The notes under the pieces were generated by a model. The model saw only the letters and a list, made by a program, of their open reading frames with translations. It made no database searches and was not told the origin of the DNA. Both the position numbers and the translations under genes were made by a program. 64,000 nt of DNA from Rhabdophis nuchalis (Eukaryota; Chordata; Lepidosauria; Squamata; Natricidae). Of the stretch, positions 54,870 to 64,000 are shown one piece after another. The stretch is from the NCBI GenBank assembly GCA_039707465.1, contig CM077644.1, positions 199,675,962 through 199,739,961 on the forward strand, in the 5' to 3' direction. Each line of letters begins with the position of its first letter. Position 1 is the first letter of the stretch.

Positions 54870-57192
54870 AATGACCGCTACCCCACCACCCCTGCCTAAG
54901 GCCCTTGACCATTACCTGGAGCTTGGGCCATTACCTGTAGCCCTGACCCGCACCTGGATGGAGGACCTAGTGGCTGCATGGAATAGTGCGGCCACTGGGG
55001 CCTTGGACCGGGTGGCGCCTTTGCGGCCTCTCTTGCGGCAGCGAACCACCCTGGCTCCCTGGTTTTCCAAGGAGCTGAGGGTGATGAAGTGCCGCAAGAG
55101 ACGCCTAGAGAGGAGATGGAGATCCACACGCTCTGAATCGGACCGAACACAGGTAAGAGCCCATTTGAGGACTTACATTGTGGCGATAAGAGTGGCCAAG
55201 CATTGGTATTGCCACTCATCGCATCCGCAGATAACCGCCCTGCCTCCCTGTTTGGGGTGACCTGCTCCCTCCTTCACCAGAGGCCGTGGGAAGCCCCTTT
55301 ACAGGGCAGAGCAGAGGAATTTGGAGAGTACCTGCAGGACAAAATCGCTCAGATTCGGAGCAAGTTGGTCTCTACTGAAAGTGGTCCGGAGGAGGTGTCG
55401 GAAGCGGGTCTTGAGGCACCATTCTGGGAGGAGTTTGACTCTGTTACTTCCGATGATATGGACAGGTTGCGGAGAAGACTGAGGGCCACCACATGTTTAT
55501 TGGACCCGTATCCCTCCTGGCTTGTACTGGCATCCTGGGAGGTTTCCGAGGCTGGCTCCAGGATATTGTGAACGCTTCCTTGAGTGAGGGGTATCTGCCT
55601 ACAGCCTTGAAAGAGGCGGTGGTGAGACCCCTTCTCAAGAAGCCTTCCCTGGATCCAGCATTATTGGATAACTACCGTCCCATCTCCAACCTTCACTTTC
55701 TAGCGAAGGTTGTAGAGAGTGTGGTGGCACAACAGTTTCCACGTCATCTGGAGGAAATTGATTATCTGGACCCACGCCAGTCCAGCTTCTGACCCGGTCA
55801 CAGCACCGAGACGGCATTGGTAGCGTTGGTGGATGATCTCTGGAGGGCCCGAGATGGGGGTTGTTCCTCCATCCTGGTCCTATTAGACCTCTCGGCAGCT
55901 TTTGATATCATCGACCATGCACCGGCTGGAGGGGTTGGGGGTGAGGGCCACCGTTTTATGGTGGTTCTCCTCCTACCTCTCCAGTTGGTCGCAATTTGTA
56001 TTGGCAGGGGGGCAGAAGTTGACTTCGAGGCCTCTCACTTGTGAGGTGCCTCAGGGGTCGGTTGTCTCGCCCCTCTTGTTCAATACATATATGAAGCCAC
56101 TGGGTGAGATCATATGTGGGTTTGGGGTAGATTACCATCTGTACGCGGATGACACCCAGCTGTACATCTCTACCCCAAACCACCCCAACGATGCCGTCAA
56201 AGTGATGTCCAGGTGTCTGGAAGCCATGCGGATCTGGATGGGAAGGAACACACTCAAGCTCAACCCGTCCAAGACTGAGTGGCTGTGGCTACCGGCGTCC
56301 CGGTTCAACCAGTTGACGTCATCACTGGCCATAGGGGGCGAACACCTAGCTCCCGTGGAGCGGGCACGCAACTTAGGCATCCTCCTGGACTCTCGGCTGT
56401 CAATAGAAGATCATGTGACAGCCGTGGCCAGGGGGGCATTTTACCAGGTTCGTCTGGTGCACCAGTTGTGTCCCCTATTGGACCGGGATGCCCTTCACAC
56501 GGTCACTCATGCACTTGTGACATCTCGGCTGGACTATTGCAATGTTCTTTTCATGAGGCTCCCCTTGAGATGCACTCGAAGGCTACAGCTGGTCCAGAAC
56601 GCAGCCACGGGGGCAGTTATGGGAGCTGCAATATACTCCATGTTACACCACTCCTGCGCGAGCTGCACTGGCTGCCTGTGGCCTTTTGGGTGCATTTCAA
56701 GGTGTTGACTATGATCTTTAAAGCGCTCCATGGCACAGGACCTAGTTATTTGCGGGATTGTATCCTGCCCCATACATCCCTTCGGCTGATTCGCTCACAC
56801 AGAGAAGAACTTCTCCAGGTGCCGTCCACCAGGCAATGCCAGCGGGTGACGCCCAGGGGAAGGGCCTTCTCTGTGATGGGCCCGACCCTATGGAATGACC
56901 TACCCCCGGATATTAGAATGACTACAGATCTCCGTGCTTTCCGCCAAAAATTAAAAACTTACCTCTTCCATCAGGCCGGCTTGGCCTAATTTATGCTTCT
57001 CGCCCCAGTCTGTATTTTCAAATTGTTTATTCGGTTTTAATGGGTTACAATTTTAATTGTTCTTAAAATTTTAGTACAGGGTAATTTAATTCGTTTTTAA
57101 TCTTATGTATTGTATGTTTTTAGATGGTTTTTAATTTTCCTGTACACTGCCCCGAGTCCCTTCGGGGAGAGGGGGCAGTTTATAAATGTAAT

Positions 57193-57228
57193 AAATTATT
57201 ATTATTATTATTATTGTTGTTGTTGTTG

Positions 57229-57267
<39 letters not shown>

Positions 57268-57290
57268 GTAGTAGTAGTAGTAGTAGTAGT
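57193..57290. repeat. (TTA)n/(GTT)n/(AGT)n microsatellite tail
   Basis: Trinucleotide runs at the 3' tail of the outer + strand LINE. The poly-leucine and poly-isoleucine frames are artefacts. Confidence 0.95.
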
Positions 57291-57340
57291 AGTATGTGAT
57301 GCTGCCATGATGACATGAGTTTGACACCCCTGCTCTAAAC

Positions 57341-58035
57341 CATAATCCCACTGAATCATATTTGGTTCAATTTGCTTTTGTTTTAAGACATTATGTGACT
57401 CTATAAACTATGGGATATTCAACAAATCATGCTTAAAACAATCCATGGCTTAGCAACACATGAGCCATATGTGAAACAACTATAGTTTTGGGGTTGAGAT
57501 CAAAGCCAACAATAAAGATTACCTGTTCACTTGCATAATACAATGCAATTATCATATTATGTTTTCTGTTGATATGTCCATTGCCACTCCTTGCTTTAAT
57601 ATTCACAAAAATTGGCTTATATTAAAAGCCTCTGCTATGGATGACAGGGGCTCAGAAACTCTGAGCTAACTACCATATTAAGTGAATTGGAGCCATTGAA
57701 GTGAGATATTGGCAAATAAGCATATTACAGCAGCCATAACAGGAGATGTGAAATGAAACAAAAGAAATGAGGGATGAAACTGAAATGCTTGGAAGAAATG
57801 AAGAAAATGACATCATTAATGGGTTTCTTTAAAGACGGTCACCTTCATTAGTAATTTTAATGTAAGTTTCTTCCTTATTCATTAATTAATTGCACACAGC
57901 ATAACCTCTATATAGGGAAAGGCCCTACAAGATGGAAGACACCACCACTGCAATTCATCAATCCTGAAGACTGTTGAGAAGAAAGTGAATGAATAGCATG
58001 ATGACATTTACCATTGTCTATGATTCTATGGAGAT
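57341..58035. other. Intergenic DNA, nothing recognised
   Basis: AT-rich, no exon or known repeat seen. Confidence 0.4.
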
Positions 58036-58214
58036 TTAGTTTAGTGTGCTGGTTAAGGTATTAGGCTACATACTGGGAGCCAGTAAGTTCTAGTTCTGCT
58101 TTAGGCACAAAGCCAGCTGGGTGACCTTGGGCCACTAATATTCTCTCGGTCCCAGTAAGAAGTCAGTGGCAAACTGCTTCTGAAACCTTGCCAAGAAAAC
58201 AGCAGGGTCACCAG
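58036..58214 (+). mobile_element. Sauria-type SINE
   Basis: tRNA-like head (TGTGCTGGTTAAGGTATTAG, GTTCTAGTTCTG), then AGCTGGGTGACCTTGGGCCA and GGCAAACTGCTTCTGAAACC with TTGCCAAGAAAACAGCAGGG. These blocks I associate with the squamate Sauria SINE. The tail is interrupted at GGGTCACCAG by the next element. Confidence 0.75.
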
Positions 58215-58491
58215 CAGTGGTGGGATTCAAATTTTTTTTGAATTCAGTTCTGTGGGCATGGCTTGGTGGGTGTGGCAGGGGGAGGATACTGTAAAATCTC
58301 AATTCCCACCCCACTCCAGGGGAAGGTTACTGCAAAATCCCCATTTCCTCTAGATCAGCTGGGACTCAGGAGGCAGAGAATAGATGGGGGTGGGGCCAGT
58401 CAGAGATGGTACTTACTGGTTCTATGAACTATTCAAAATTTCTGCTACCGGTTCTCCAGAACTGGTCAGAACCTGCTGAATACCACCTCTG
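58215..58491. mobile_element. hAT-like MITE with perfect 8-bp target duplication
   Basis: CAGTGGTGGGATTCAAATTT to CTGAATACCACCTCTG, 277 bp, flanked by GTCACCAG (58207-58214 and 58492-58499). Inserted in the tail of the Sauria-type SINE. Confidence 0.88.
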
Positions 58492-58499
58492 GTCACCAG

Positions 58500-60545
58500 G
58501 AACTGAGATTTACAACCCCTACAAATGGTTTTCCTGACATTATGTGCTAATTTAAATAATCTTATTAAAATATGGTTAAACTCTGCAAGGTTGGTATTCT
58601 TTCTAATACAGCAATGTTGGTTAGTGTTATGACCACTAATCCAAGGTCTTTGTTTATACCCACTTGTTTATATGCATGTATTAATTTATCTTAATCGGGC
58701 CACATATATAGCCTATGAAATTTCTGGGCTGCAGAAATAGAGATGATTACTAGATGGTAAAAAATGGGTTGCAAGAAACTTTGACCCATGTTCTCACCTA
58801 ATGGTCTTCTATTTTTATGCCATGCCTATATGGTAGTCTAGCTTCCATGAAACCTGAACTGGAAATGTGTCTTATTTCAGCTATGTGAAATGTTAGTTCT
58901 TGAGCTTGAGTCTGACATTTTCCCCTTATCACTAATTAATTATGCAACATATTTCCATATTTTCACCACATATCCATTTAGAAAGCTCTGTGTAAACGTA
59001 AGCTTGTACAGAAATTGTAGAAAAGACTAAATTATTTGGTAGGAATCTTAGATTCTGCATTACTGTCCTGCATTTAATATTCTTACAATATAAGTTATGC
59101 ATTTTATTTATTTCTTAATTGGTAAAACCAAATTTAAAATTTTACAAGATACAGTAGATGTTAGTAAGCAATGATTTCCTACTAAGTTCTCTAATTAAAT
59201 ATTGAGCTCTTTAAACTTTATACTGTAAGTAGTTTCACTTTCTTTTTGCAACATAGAAATTTTAACTATTCCCAAACAATTATCAAATGGATCACCAGTT
59301 CCTAATAAAACTTCCAGGTTTTTAAAAATTATTATTACTTCTTCACCCACTCATCCGCCATCTTACTTCTAGGATAAATGAGTTTAGAGAGAGCTTTTTG
59401 AAAATAGAATCAATGTTGATTTATAGGATTAAGGATTATTAATTTCCTTTGATGATGAGGATGATGGGCAAGATAATGATGTCAGCAATATCATAAATAC
59501 ATACATACATTCATAAATATATACATACATACATACATACATTGCTTTTTCTCCTTCAAGAACAAAATGCTATTATCTGCAAGTTTCTCTGAAATAGTCT
59601 TGTACAATTGTGGATATGTTCGTAAAATGCAAATGTATGATAAACCTGCTTTAGTGAATTAATTCAGTTGTATGAATTCGGACTGTAATGTATATTGAAC
59701 TATGAAGTCGTCAATCCCACTGCTGCTTCTGAGGTTTTACAGGCCCACTCAGAGACTGATTTAAATATTTCAATCAAGCAATGTTGATTGATTCAAAGAC
59801 ATCCTGTGCAATTTCCTAACTGCTTGTGGGTTTGAATCTGGACTTTTCTAGTCTGAGTCCATTTTCTAAAACACTTCCTTTCATACCAGGAAATAAGGGG
59901 TTGGAAACAATCATTTGCAAGGCATGGCATAGCGGGTGTGTGCGGACTCTGAAAATGATTCAGAAGATATGTTTTAGACGTTGCATGAATGCAAATACAG
60001 CTGTTACCTCTTACTCATGTCTGACTTTTTTCAGCTTTCATCTGGGCTTGAAAAAAATGTGTTTCTCTTTTAAATCACTGTGAATAAACTACATGGTTGG
60101 AAATCTGTAATTTTCCATCTTTAATTAAAAGACACAAGGCAATTTGAAGTTTTCTTTCTTTTTTTTAAATCCTTAGAAAATATAGCTAGTATTTCAAGAA
60201 TATGGCATTATTTATAGTTTCAAGCAAACTCTAAACCACCTGTGAATTTTATTTAAGTAAAGCTTTTACAAAGCTCTCTTGCTCTGACATTTCTTTCTCC
60301 CTTCTGGTCCAAGGAAGTGGGTGTTATTCTTAATTAAGTCTAGTTCCTTGCAGGAAGTACAACACATTCAATCAATATCTAGTGGTTTTTAACAATAAAC
60401 AGCTGCTTGATCTCAGTTTGAAAGATTTCCAGCAAAGCCATTGCTGATTTGCAATTGATGCTTCATATATACGAATGATTACTCACTAGAGAAACATTTT
60501 GGACAACATACTGCTGATATTATATACTATAAGAGGAATTAGAAC
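58500..60545. other. Intergenic DNA with a (CATA)n tract
   Basis: A (CATA)n/(ATAC)n microsatellite at 59495-59543. Otherwise no recognised exon or repeat. Confidence 0.45.
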
Positions 60546-60551
60546 AGAGTA

Positions 60552-61215
60552 CATACAACAACAGGGTTGGAAAAGACCTTGGAGGTCTTCTAGTCCAACT
60601 CCCTATTTGAGCAGGAGACCTTATACCAGGGGTGTCAAACTCAATTTCATTGAGAGCCGCATCAGGACCTCGGGGGCCAGGGTGGGCATGGGCAGGATGG
60701 GCATGGGCAGCTCGATGTCACTCATGTCGGGGGTGTCTATAATGGCCCGGGCACTCTGCCAGCAAAAATGGGCTCCCAGTCTCCATTTTCAGCTGTGATG
60801 GCCTCCTGCTGCCCTCTTCCAGGAGAATGGAGGTCAGGGGGGCCGCACAAGCTCCATTTTTGCTGGCAGAGGGTGGCAGGAGTCAGTCAAGGCTGAAAAT
60901 AGAGCCTGCTAGGGCCGCACATGGCCCTCATGAGCTCTGTTTTTGCTGGCAGAGGCACTGCAGGCTGGTCCTTTGCTGTTTCTAGGCTGATCCCATGGGG
61001 CAGATCTAAGCACCCTGAGGGCAGGACCTTGAGCCCCTGGGCCTTGAATTTGACATCTCTGCCTTATACCATTCTGGACAAATGGTTTTCCAATCTTTTT
61101 ATGAAGGAACTTCCAATCTCTCAAGCAAGAGTTCCCAGAATTTCCAAAGATAAGTCTTTCCACTCATTAACTGTTCCCACTGTCAGGAAATGTGTCCTTA
61201 AGTTCTAGATTGGAT
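60552..61215 (-). mobile_element. CR1 LINE 3' end split by an hAT-like element
   Basis: The left piece (AACAGGGTTGGAAAAGACCTT, AGGTCTTCTAGTCCAACTCC, GAGCAGGAGACCTTATAC) and the right piece from 61070 (CATTCTGGACAAATGGTTTT, then GTCAGGAAATGTGTCCTTAA) are continuous in other CR1 copies. Confidence 0.8.
60627..61061. mobile_element. hAT-like non-autonomous element with perfect 8-bp target duplication
   Basis: 435 bp from CAGGGGTGTCAAACTCAATT to TTGAATTTGACATCTCTG, flanked by CCTTATAC (60619-60626 and 61062-61069). GC-rich interior with GAGAGCCGCATCAGGACC near the left end. Frames inside are non-coding. Confidence 0.9.
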
Positions 61216-61375
61216 CCTTCTTTAATGATCATCCACCTATTTCGTTTTATCTTGCACTCAGGTTTTATAATTACAATCTATATAATTTACAATTGTAATT
61301 TACAATCACCAATGGACAAAAACATCACCCCTTTAAATCTGAATAAGAATATTGATGTCCTACAAGAGTTGTATA

Positions 61376-62158
61376 CAGGAAGTCCTCAAGTATGACTACA
61401 ACTGATCTAAAATTTCTGTTGCTAAGTGAGGCATTTGTTGAATGAGTTTTGCCCCATTTTATAACCTCTTTTGCCACAGCTGTTAAAAGAGTCACTGGAC
61501 TATTGCAACTCTCTCTACATGGGGCTTCCCTTGAGGTGCACCCGGAGACTTCAGCTGGTCCAGAATGCAGCCGCGCGAGCAATTATGGGTACCACAAGGT
61601 ACACCCATGTAACACCGCTCTTGCGCGAGCTGCACTGGCTGCCTGTCGTCTTCCGGGTGCGCTTCAAGGTATTAATTATCATCTTTAAAGCGCTCCATGG
61701 CTCGGGACCTAGCTACTTGCGGGATCGGATCCTGCCTCATACATCCTCACGACCGATTCGCTCCCACAGAGAGGGACTTCTCCGGGTGCCGTCCACTAGA
61801 CTTTGTCAGCGGGCGACACCCAGGGGAAGGGCTCTCTCTGTGGCGGGCCCAGCCCTCTGGAACGACCTCCCCCCCGATATTAGGACCACCACGGATCTCC
61901 GCTCCTTCCGTCTTAAATTGAAAACACACTTTTTCTGCCTTGCCGGCCTGGGATAACTTCTCCTCTGTTTTTAGGGTTTTTTAGGGTTTTTTGGGGAATG
62001 GGGATTTTTAGTCAATGGTTTTAGTCAATGGTTTTTAGCACAGGAATTAATTTAATCTGTTTTTACATTGGTATGTATTTTGTATATTTATTGTTTTTAT
62101 TTCCCCTGTGCACCGCCCCGAGTCCCTGTGGGGAGAGGGAGCGGTTAATAAATTTAAC

Positions 62159-62194
<36 letters not shown>

Positions 62195-62430
62195 GCTAGT
62201 AACATGGTTGTTAAGTGTTAAGGCTTCCCCATTAACCTTTGCTTGTCAGAAAGGGCACTGCAACTGTCATAAATATGCCAAGTGTTTGAATTTTGATCAC
62301 ATGATTATAGGATTGCAGCAATGGTTGTAAGTGTGAAAATCAGTCCTAAGTCACTTTTTTCAATGCTGAAATGTTTTTCAAAATGAAATGTTGAATGGTC
62401 CCTAAATGAACTGCTGTAAGTCAAGGACTA
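61376..62430. mobile_element. CAGGTAGTCC-type MITE split by an L3-type LINE
   Basis: The left piece, 61376-61496 (CAGGAAGTCCTCAAGTATGA, TTTTGCCCCATTTTATAACC), and the right piece, about 62192-62430 (GCTAGTAACATGGTTGTTAA, TGAATTTTGATCACATGA, GTAAGTCAAGGACTA), follow the order seen in 5549-5932. A few bases around the join are missing. Confidence 0.82.
61496..62191 (+). mobile_element. CR1/L3-type LINE, 5'-truncated copy
   Basis: The + strand reads the C-terminal 150 or so codons of the RT ORF (SLDYCNSLYMGLPLRCTRRL, LHWLPVVFRVRFKVLIIIFK, LWNDLPPDIRTT, FFCLAGLG) to a stop at 61956. The 3'UTR (CGCCCCGAGTCCCTGTGGGG) and an (ATT)n tail ending near 62191 follow. No frameshift is evident in this short piece. 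Confidence 0.9.
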
Positions 62431-63337
62431 TAAAGGATTGCTCAACAACACAATCTGATCTTTATTTTTAACTCCCAGTTTTTGCTTTTTTTTTTTTTTA
62501 ACCAAGTATATGTATCATATCATTGGTTAAACGTTTTGAATGCTTTAAAGCCCAGACACATCTAAATCATAGTACAAAAATCTAATCTGAAATGTGAATT
62601 ATTGTCATTGCGGCCACTTTCCTTATGAAAAGGCACAAATAGTATATGAATTGAAGTTGATAAAAGGTATTCATAACCTCTGCACCACCTAACATTTAAA
62701 ATCAGTACCAGATCATTGATATCACATATGCTGAGCTTTCAGATAAACTGCATCTGTATCCTCCATATTGCAGTATTTTTACTTATCGTGGTTTGTTATT
62801 GTTTTTACATACAAACATTCTATTTCTCCGTCTGAGCACTTCACTTTCCATTGTCTCCCTAGAATTAGAAGGAAAAAAAGCAACAATGAGCTTCATTAGC
62901 ACACTGAGGCTATTTTTGCTTAGATGATTTTATCTAGTTGTTCCTGTGATGTTCCCTAAGCCAATAATAATGGTTACAATAAGTAGTTTTCTAAACATCA
63001 CTTTCTTGAAATGAGTCACTGAAACATAGTAGCCTAAAAGATTTACTATAGTATTTCACCAATACTACTGAGAAACCAGAATTATAAGCAAGCCACCCTC
63101 TTGCTGCTTGAAGCAATCATCTGGCACCCATTCCATTAGAATGATATATGTTTCAGATGCAGAACTAGTTTAAATCCATTTATTAAGTTTTATAACTATA
63201 ACTAGCGATAACTCTTTATCTAATCTATTCTAAACTGCAATGCATATTCCCATTCATTAAAATCAATTTTATGGTTGGATATGTAGTCTAGTCAATCTGT
63301 TTAATAATATTTATACGAGATCTATATGAAGACATGT
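62431..63337. other. Intergenic DNA, nothing recognised
   Basis: AT-rich, with one T-rich run near 62488. No exon-like frame. Confidence 0.4.
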
Positions 63338-63492
63338 AACGGTGTTCCATGCGACTTTGCATTTAGTCATGATGGCCACATGACCACGGAGATGTCTTTG
63401 GACAGTGCTGGCTCTTCAGCTTTGAAACGGAGATGAGCGCAGCCCCCTAGAGTTGGAAACAACTAGTACGTATATGCAAGGGGAACCTTTAT
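63338..63492 (+). mobile_element. Squamate SINE 3' portion with BovB-like tail
   Basis: AACGGTGTTCCATGCGACTT, ATGGCCACATGACCACGGAG, TTTGAAACGGAGATGAGCGC, CCTAGAGTTGGAAACAACTA and GGGGAACCTTTATA. I recognise the order and the final GGGGAACCTTTA from squamate (Sauria/Squam) SINEs, whose tail matches BovB. Confidence 0.72.
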
Positions 63493-64000
63493 AGGAAGAC
63501 ATAGGATTTTTATCTACGAGAAAAAAATAGCATAAGTTGTGGAGTGAACATTCCAAATTAAGTGAATAGCAGCTGTACCAATCTAGAGAACTTAGCTGCT
63601 TGCAAATAATTAGATTGTTGCAATCAAATGTTCATCAGTGTTTATATTAGTATTTTATAGTGCAGTAATGATTGTTTGGTCTTATCTTTTTTTCCTTCCC
63701 TTATCTACATTATTTTATAAATGGAATTTAGGTTTAAAATGGCTCCAGCATAGTGTAAGATCTTTAATATAGGCTCCATCTTAAGGACTCAAAGCAAATT
63801 AAATCAAGGTAATGAAATTTCTGTTCTTTTGTAATCAGATTAAATCAATCTTTATTTGGCCATAGACTTTTGCAAATAGATTAAAACTGCAGAGAGTTTC
63901 CTAATTTCCATGAAGTATCAAAAATGACATTCAGTAACCCATTTCTGGGATACGAACTTAAGGTTTTAAACTCTTGATGTACCATGCAATATCTTTCTGA
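63493..64000. other. Intergenic DNA, nothing recognised
   Basis: AT-rich sequence to the window edge with no recognised gene or repeat. Confidence 0.4.

Larger units (their letters stand above)
52055..54916 (-). mobile_element. Inner CR1/L3-type LINE, - strand, nearly intact
   Basis: 2862 bp with 8-bp duplications TGGAGCTT at 52047-52054 and 54917-54924. From the 5' end (54916): endonuclease from about the middle of the domain (54117-54869: VMGDFNLP, LSWSDHSLL), then a 613-codon RT stretch (52269-54110: LLDLSVAFDTIDHGIILHRL, CGVPQGSVLSPLLF, LYADDTQLYIS) to the family C-terminus FHLAGLA, the 3'UTR and an (ATT)n tail at 52055. A single TGA at about 54111, where relatives have CGA, separates the two stretches. 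It is 5'-truncated and so probably immobile. Confidence 0.95.
51314..57292 (+). mobile_element. Outer CR1/L3-type LINE, + strand, split in two by another LINE
   Basis: First half, 51314-52054: AP-endonuclease domain with DLAGITETWL (catalytic Glu), VMGDFNLP and the C-terminal SDH, ending at LMEPERFQMEL. Second half, 54917-57292: resumes LGPLPVALTRTWMEDLV and reads the RT domain (YADDTQLYIS, CGVPQGSV counterpart CEVPQGSV) to the C-terminus (YLFHQAGLA, about 56989), the 3'UTR and an (ATT/GTT/AGT)n tail. The RT half carries a TGA at about 55790 (CGA in relatives) and a small deletion with a frameshift near 55910. Non-functional. Confidence 0.92.
51216..57332. mobile_element. hAT-like MITE split by a nested LINE pair
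   Basis: The left piece, 51216-51313, starts CAGGGCTGTAAAACTCCTGG. The right piece, about 57293-57332, ends ATGAGTTTGACACCCCTG. Together they rebuild an element of the 12280-12412 type. The identical octamer CTCTAAAC flanks the whole (51208-51215 and 57333-57340), so both pieces came from one insertion and everything between arrived later. Confidence 0.92.

Noticed and set aside
57124..57318. Poly-leucine and poly-isoleucine frames
   Set aside because: Artefact of the trinucleotide tail of a LINE.
1..64000. CRISPR array, operon or prokaryotic defence system
   Set aside because: Intron-containing gene, CpG island and vertebrate repeats throughout; no spaced direct-repeat array seen.

Overview
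This window is vertebrate nuclear DNA, most probably from a squamate reptile and perhaps a snake. The evidence is a 13-exon intron-containing gene with a CpG-rich promoter, set among CR1 and L3-type LINEs, an RTE-BovB fragment, Sauria/Squam-type SINEs, a Tc1 remnant and many short hAT-like DNA transposons. Nothing bacterial or viral was recognised. The species call is inference from repeat content.

There is one host gene, on the + strand: SLCO4C1 (OATP4C1, organic anion transporter). Exon 1 lies at 4110 in a CpG-rich block and the stop codon ends at 40370. I placed all 13 coding exons by splice sites and reading-frame phase. They predict about 668 residues with 12 membrane segments, a signature just before TM6 that departs from the OATP consensus, and a ten-cysteine Kazal-like loop between TM9 and TM10. 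Two introns (after exons 4 and 8) use GC donors; the neighbouring GT alternatives run into stop codons. By coordinates exon 12 is one base short of an open frame and needs checking.

Layout: 1-3450 is upstream intergenic DNA with a three-layer repeat nest (812-2190). 3450-4109 is the promoter and 5'UTR region. 4110-40370 is the gene; its introns hold many repeats, and nine of the ten LINE pieces with a readable strand are antisense to it. 40371 to about 40840 is the likely 3'UTR. 40840-64000 is intergenic DNA with no recognisable host exon, dominated by transposable elements.

The most striking structure is at 51208-57340. A short hAT-like element with perfect 8-bp target duplications was split by a + strand L3-type LINE, which was itself split by a second, nearly intact L3-type LINE on the - strand with its own 8-bp duplication (TGGAGCTT). 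Four further nests are visible (812-2190, 58036-58500, 60552-61215, 61376-62430). At least 13 short DNA elements keep readable 8-bp duplications, 12 of them perfect, and these give exact insertion boundaries. I did not find a new gene system; the unusual content is splice-site and transposon architecture.
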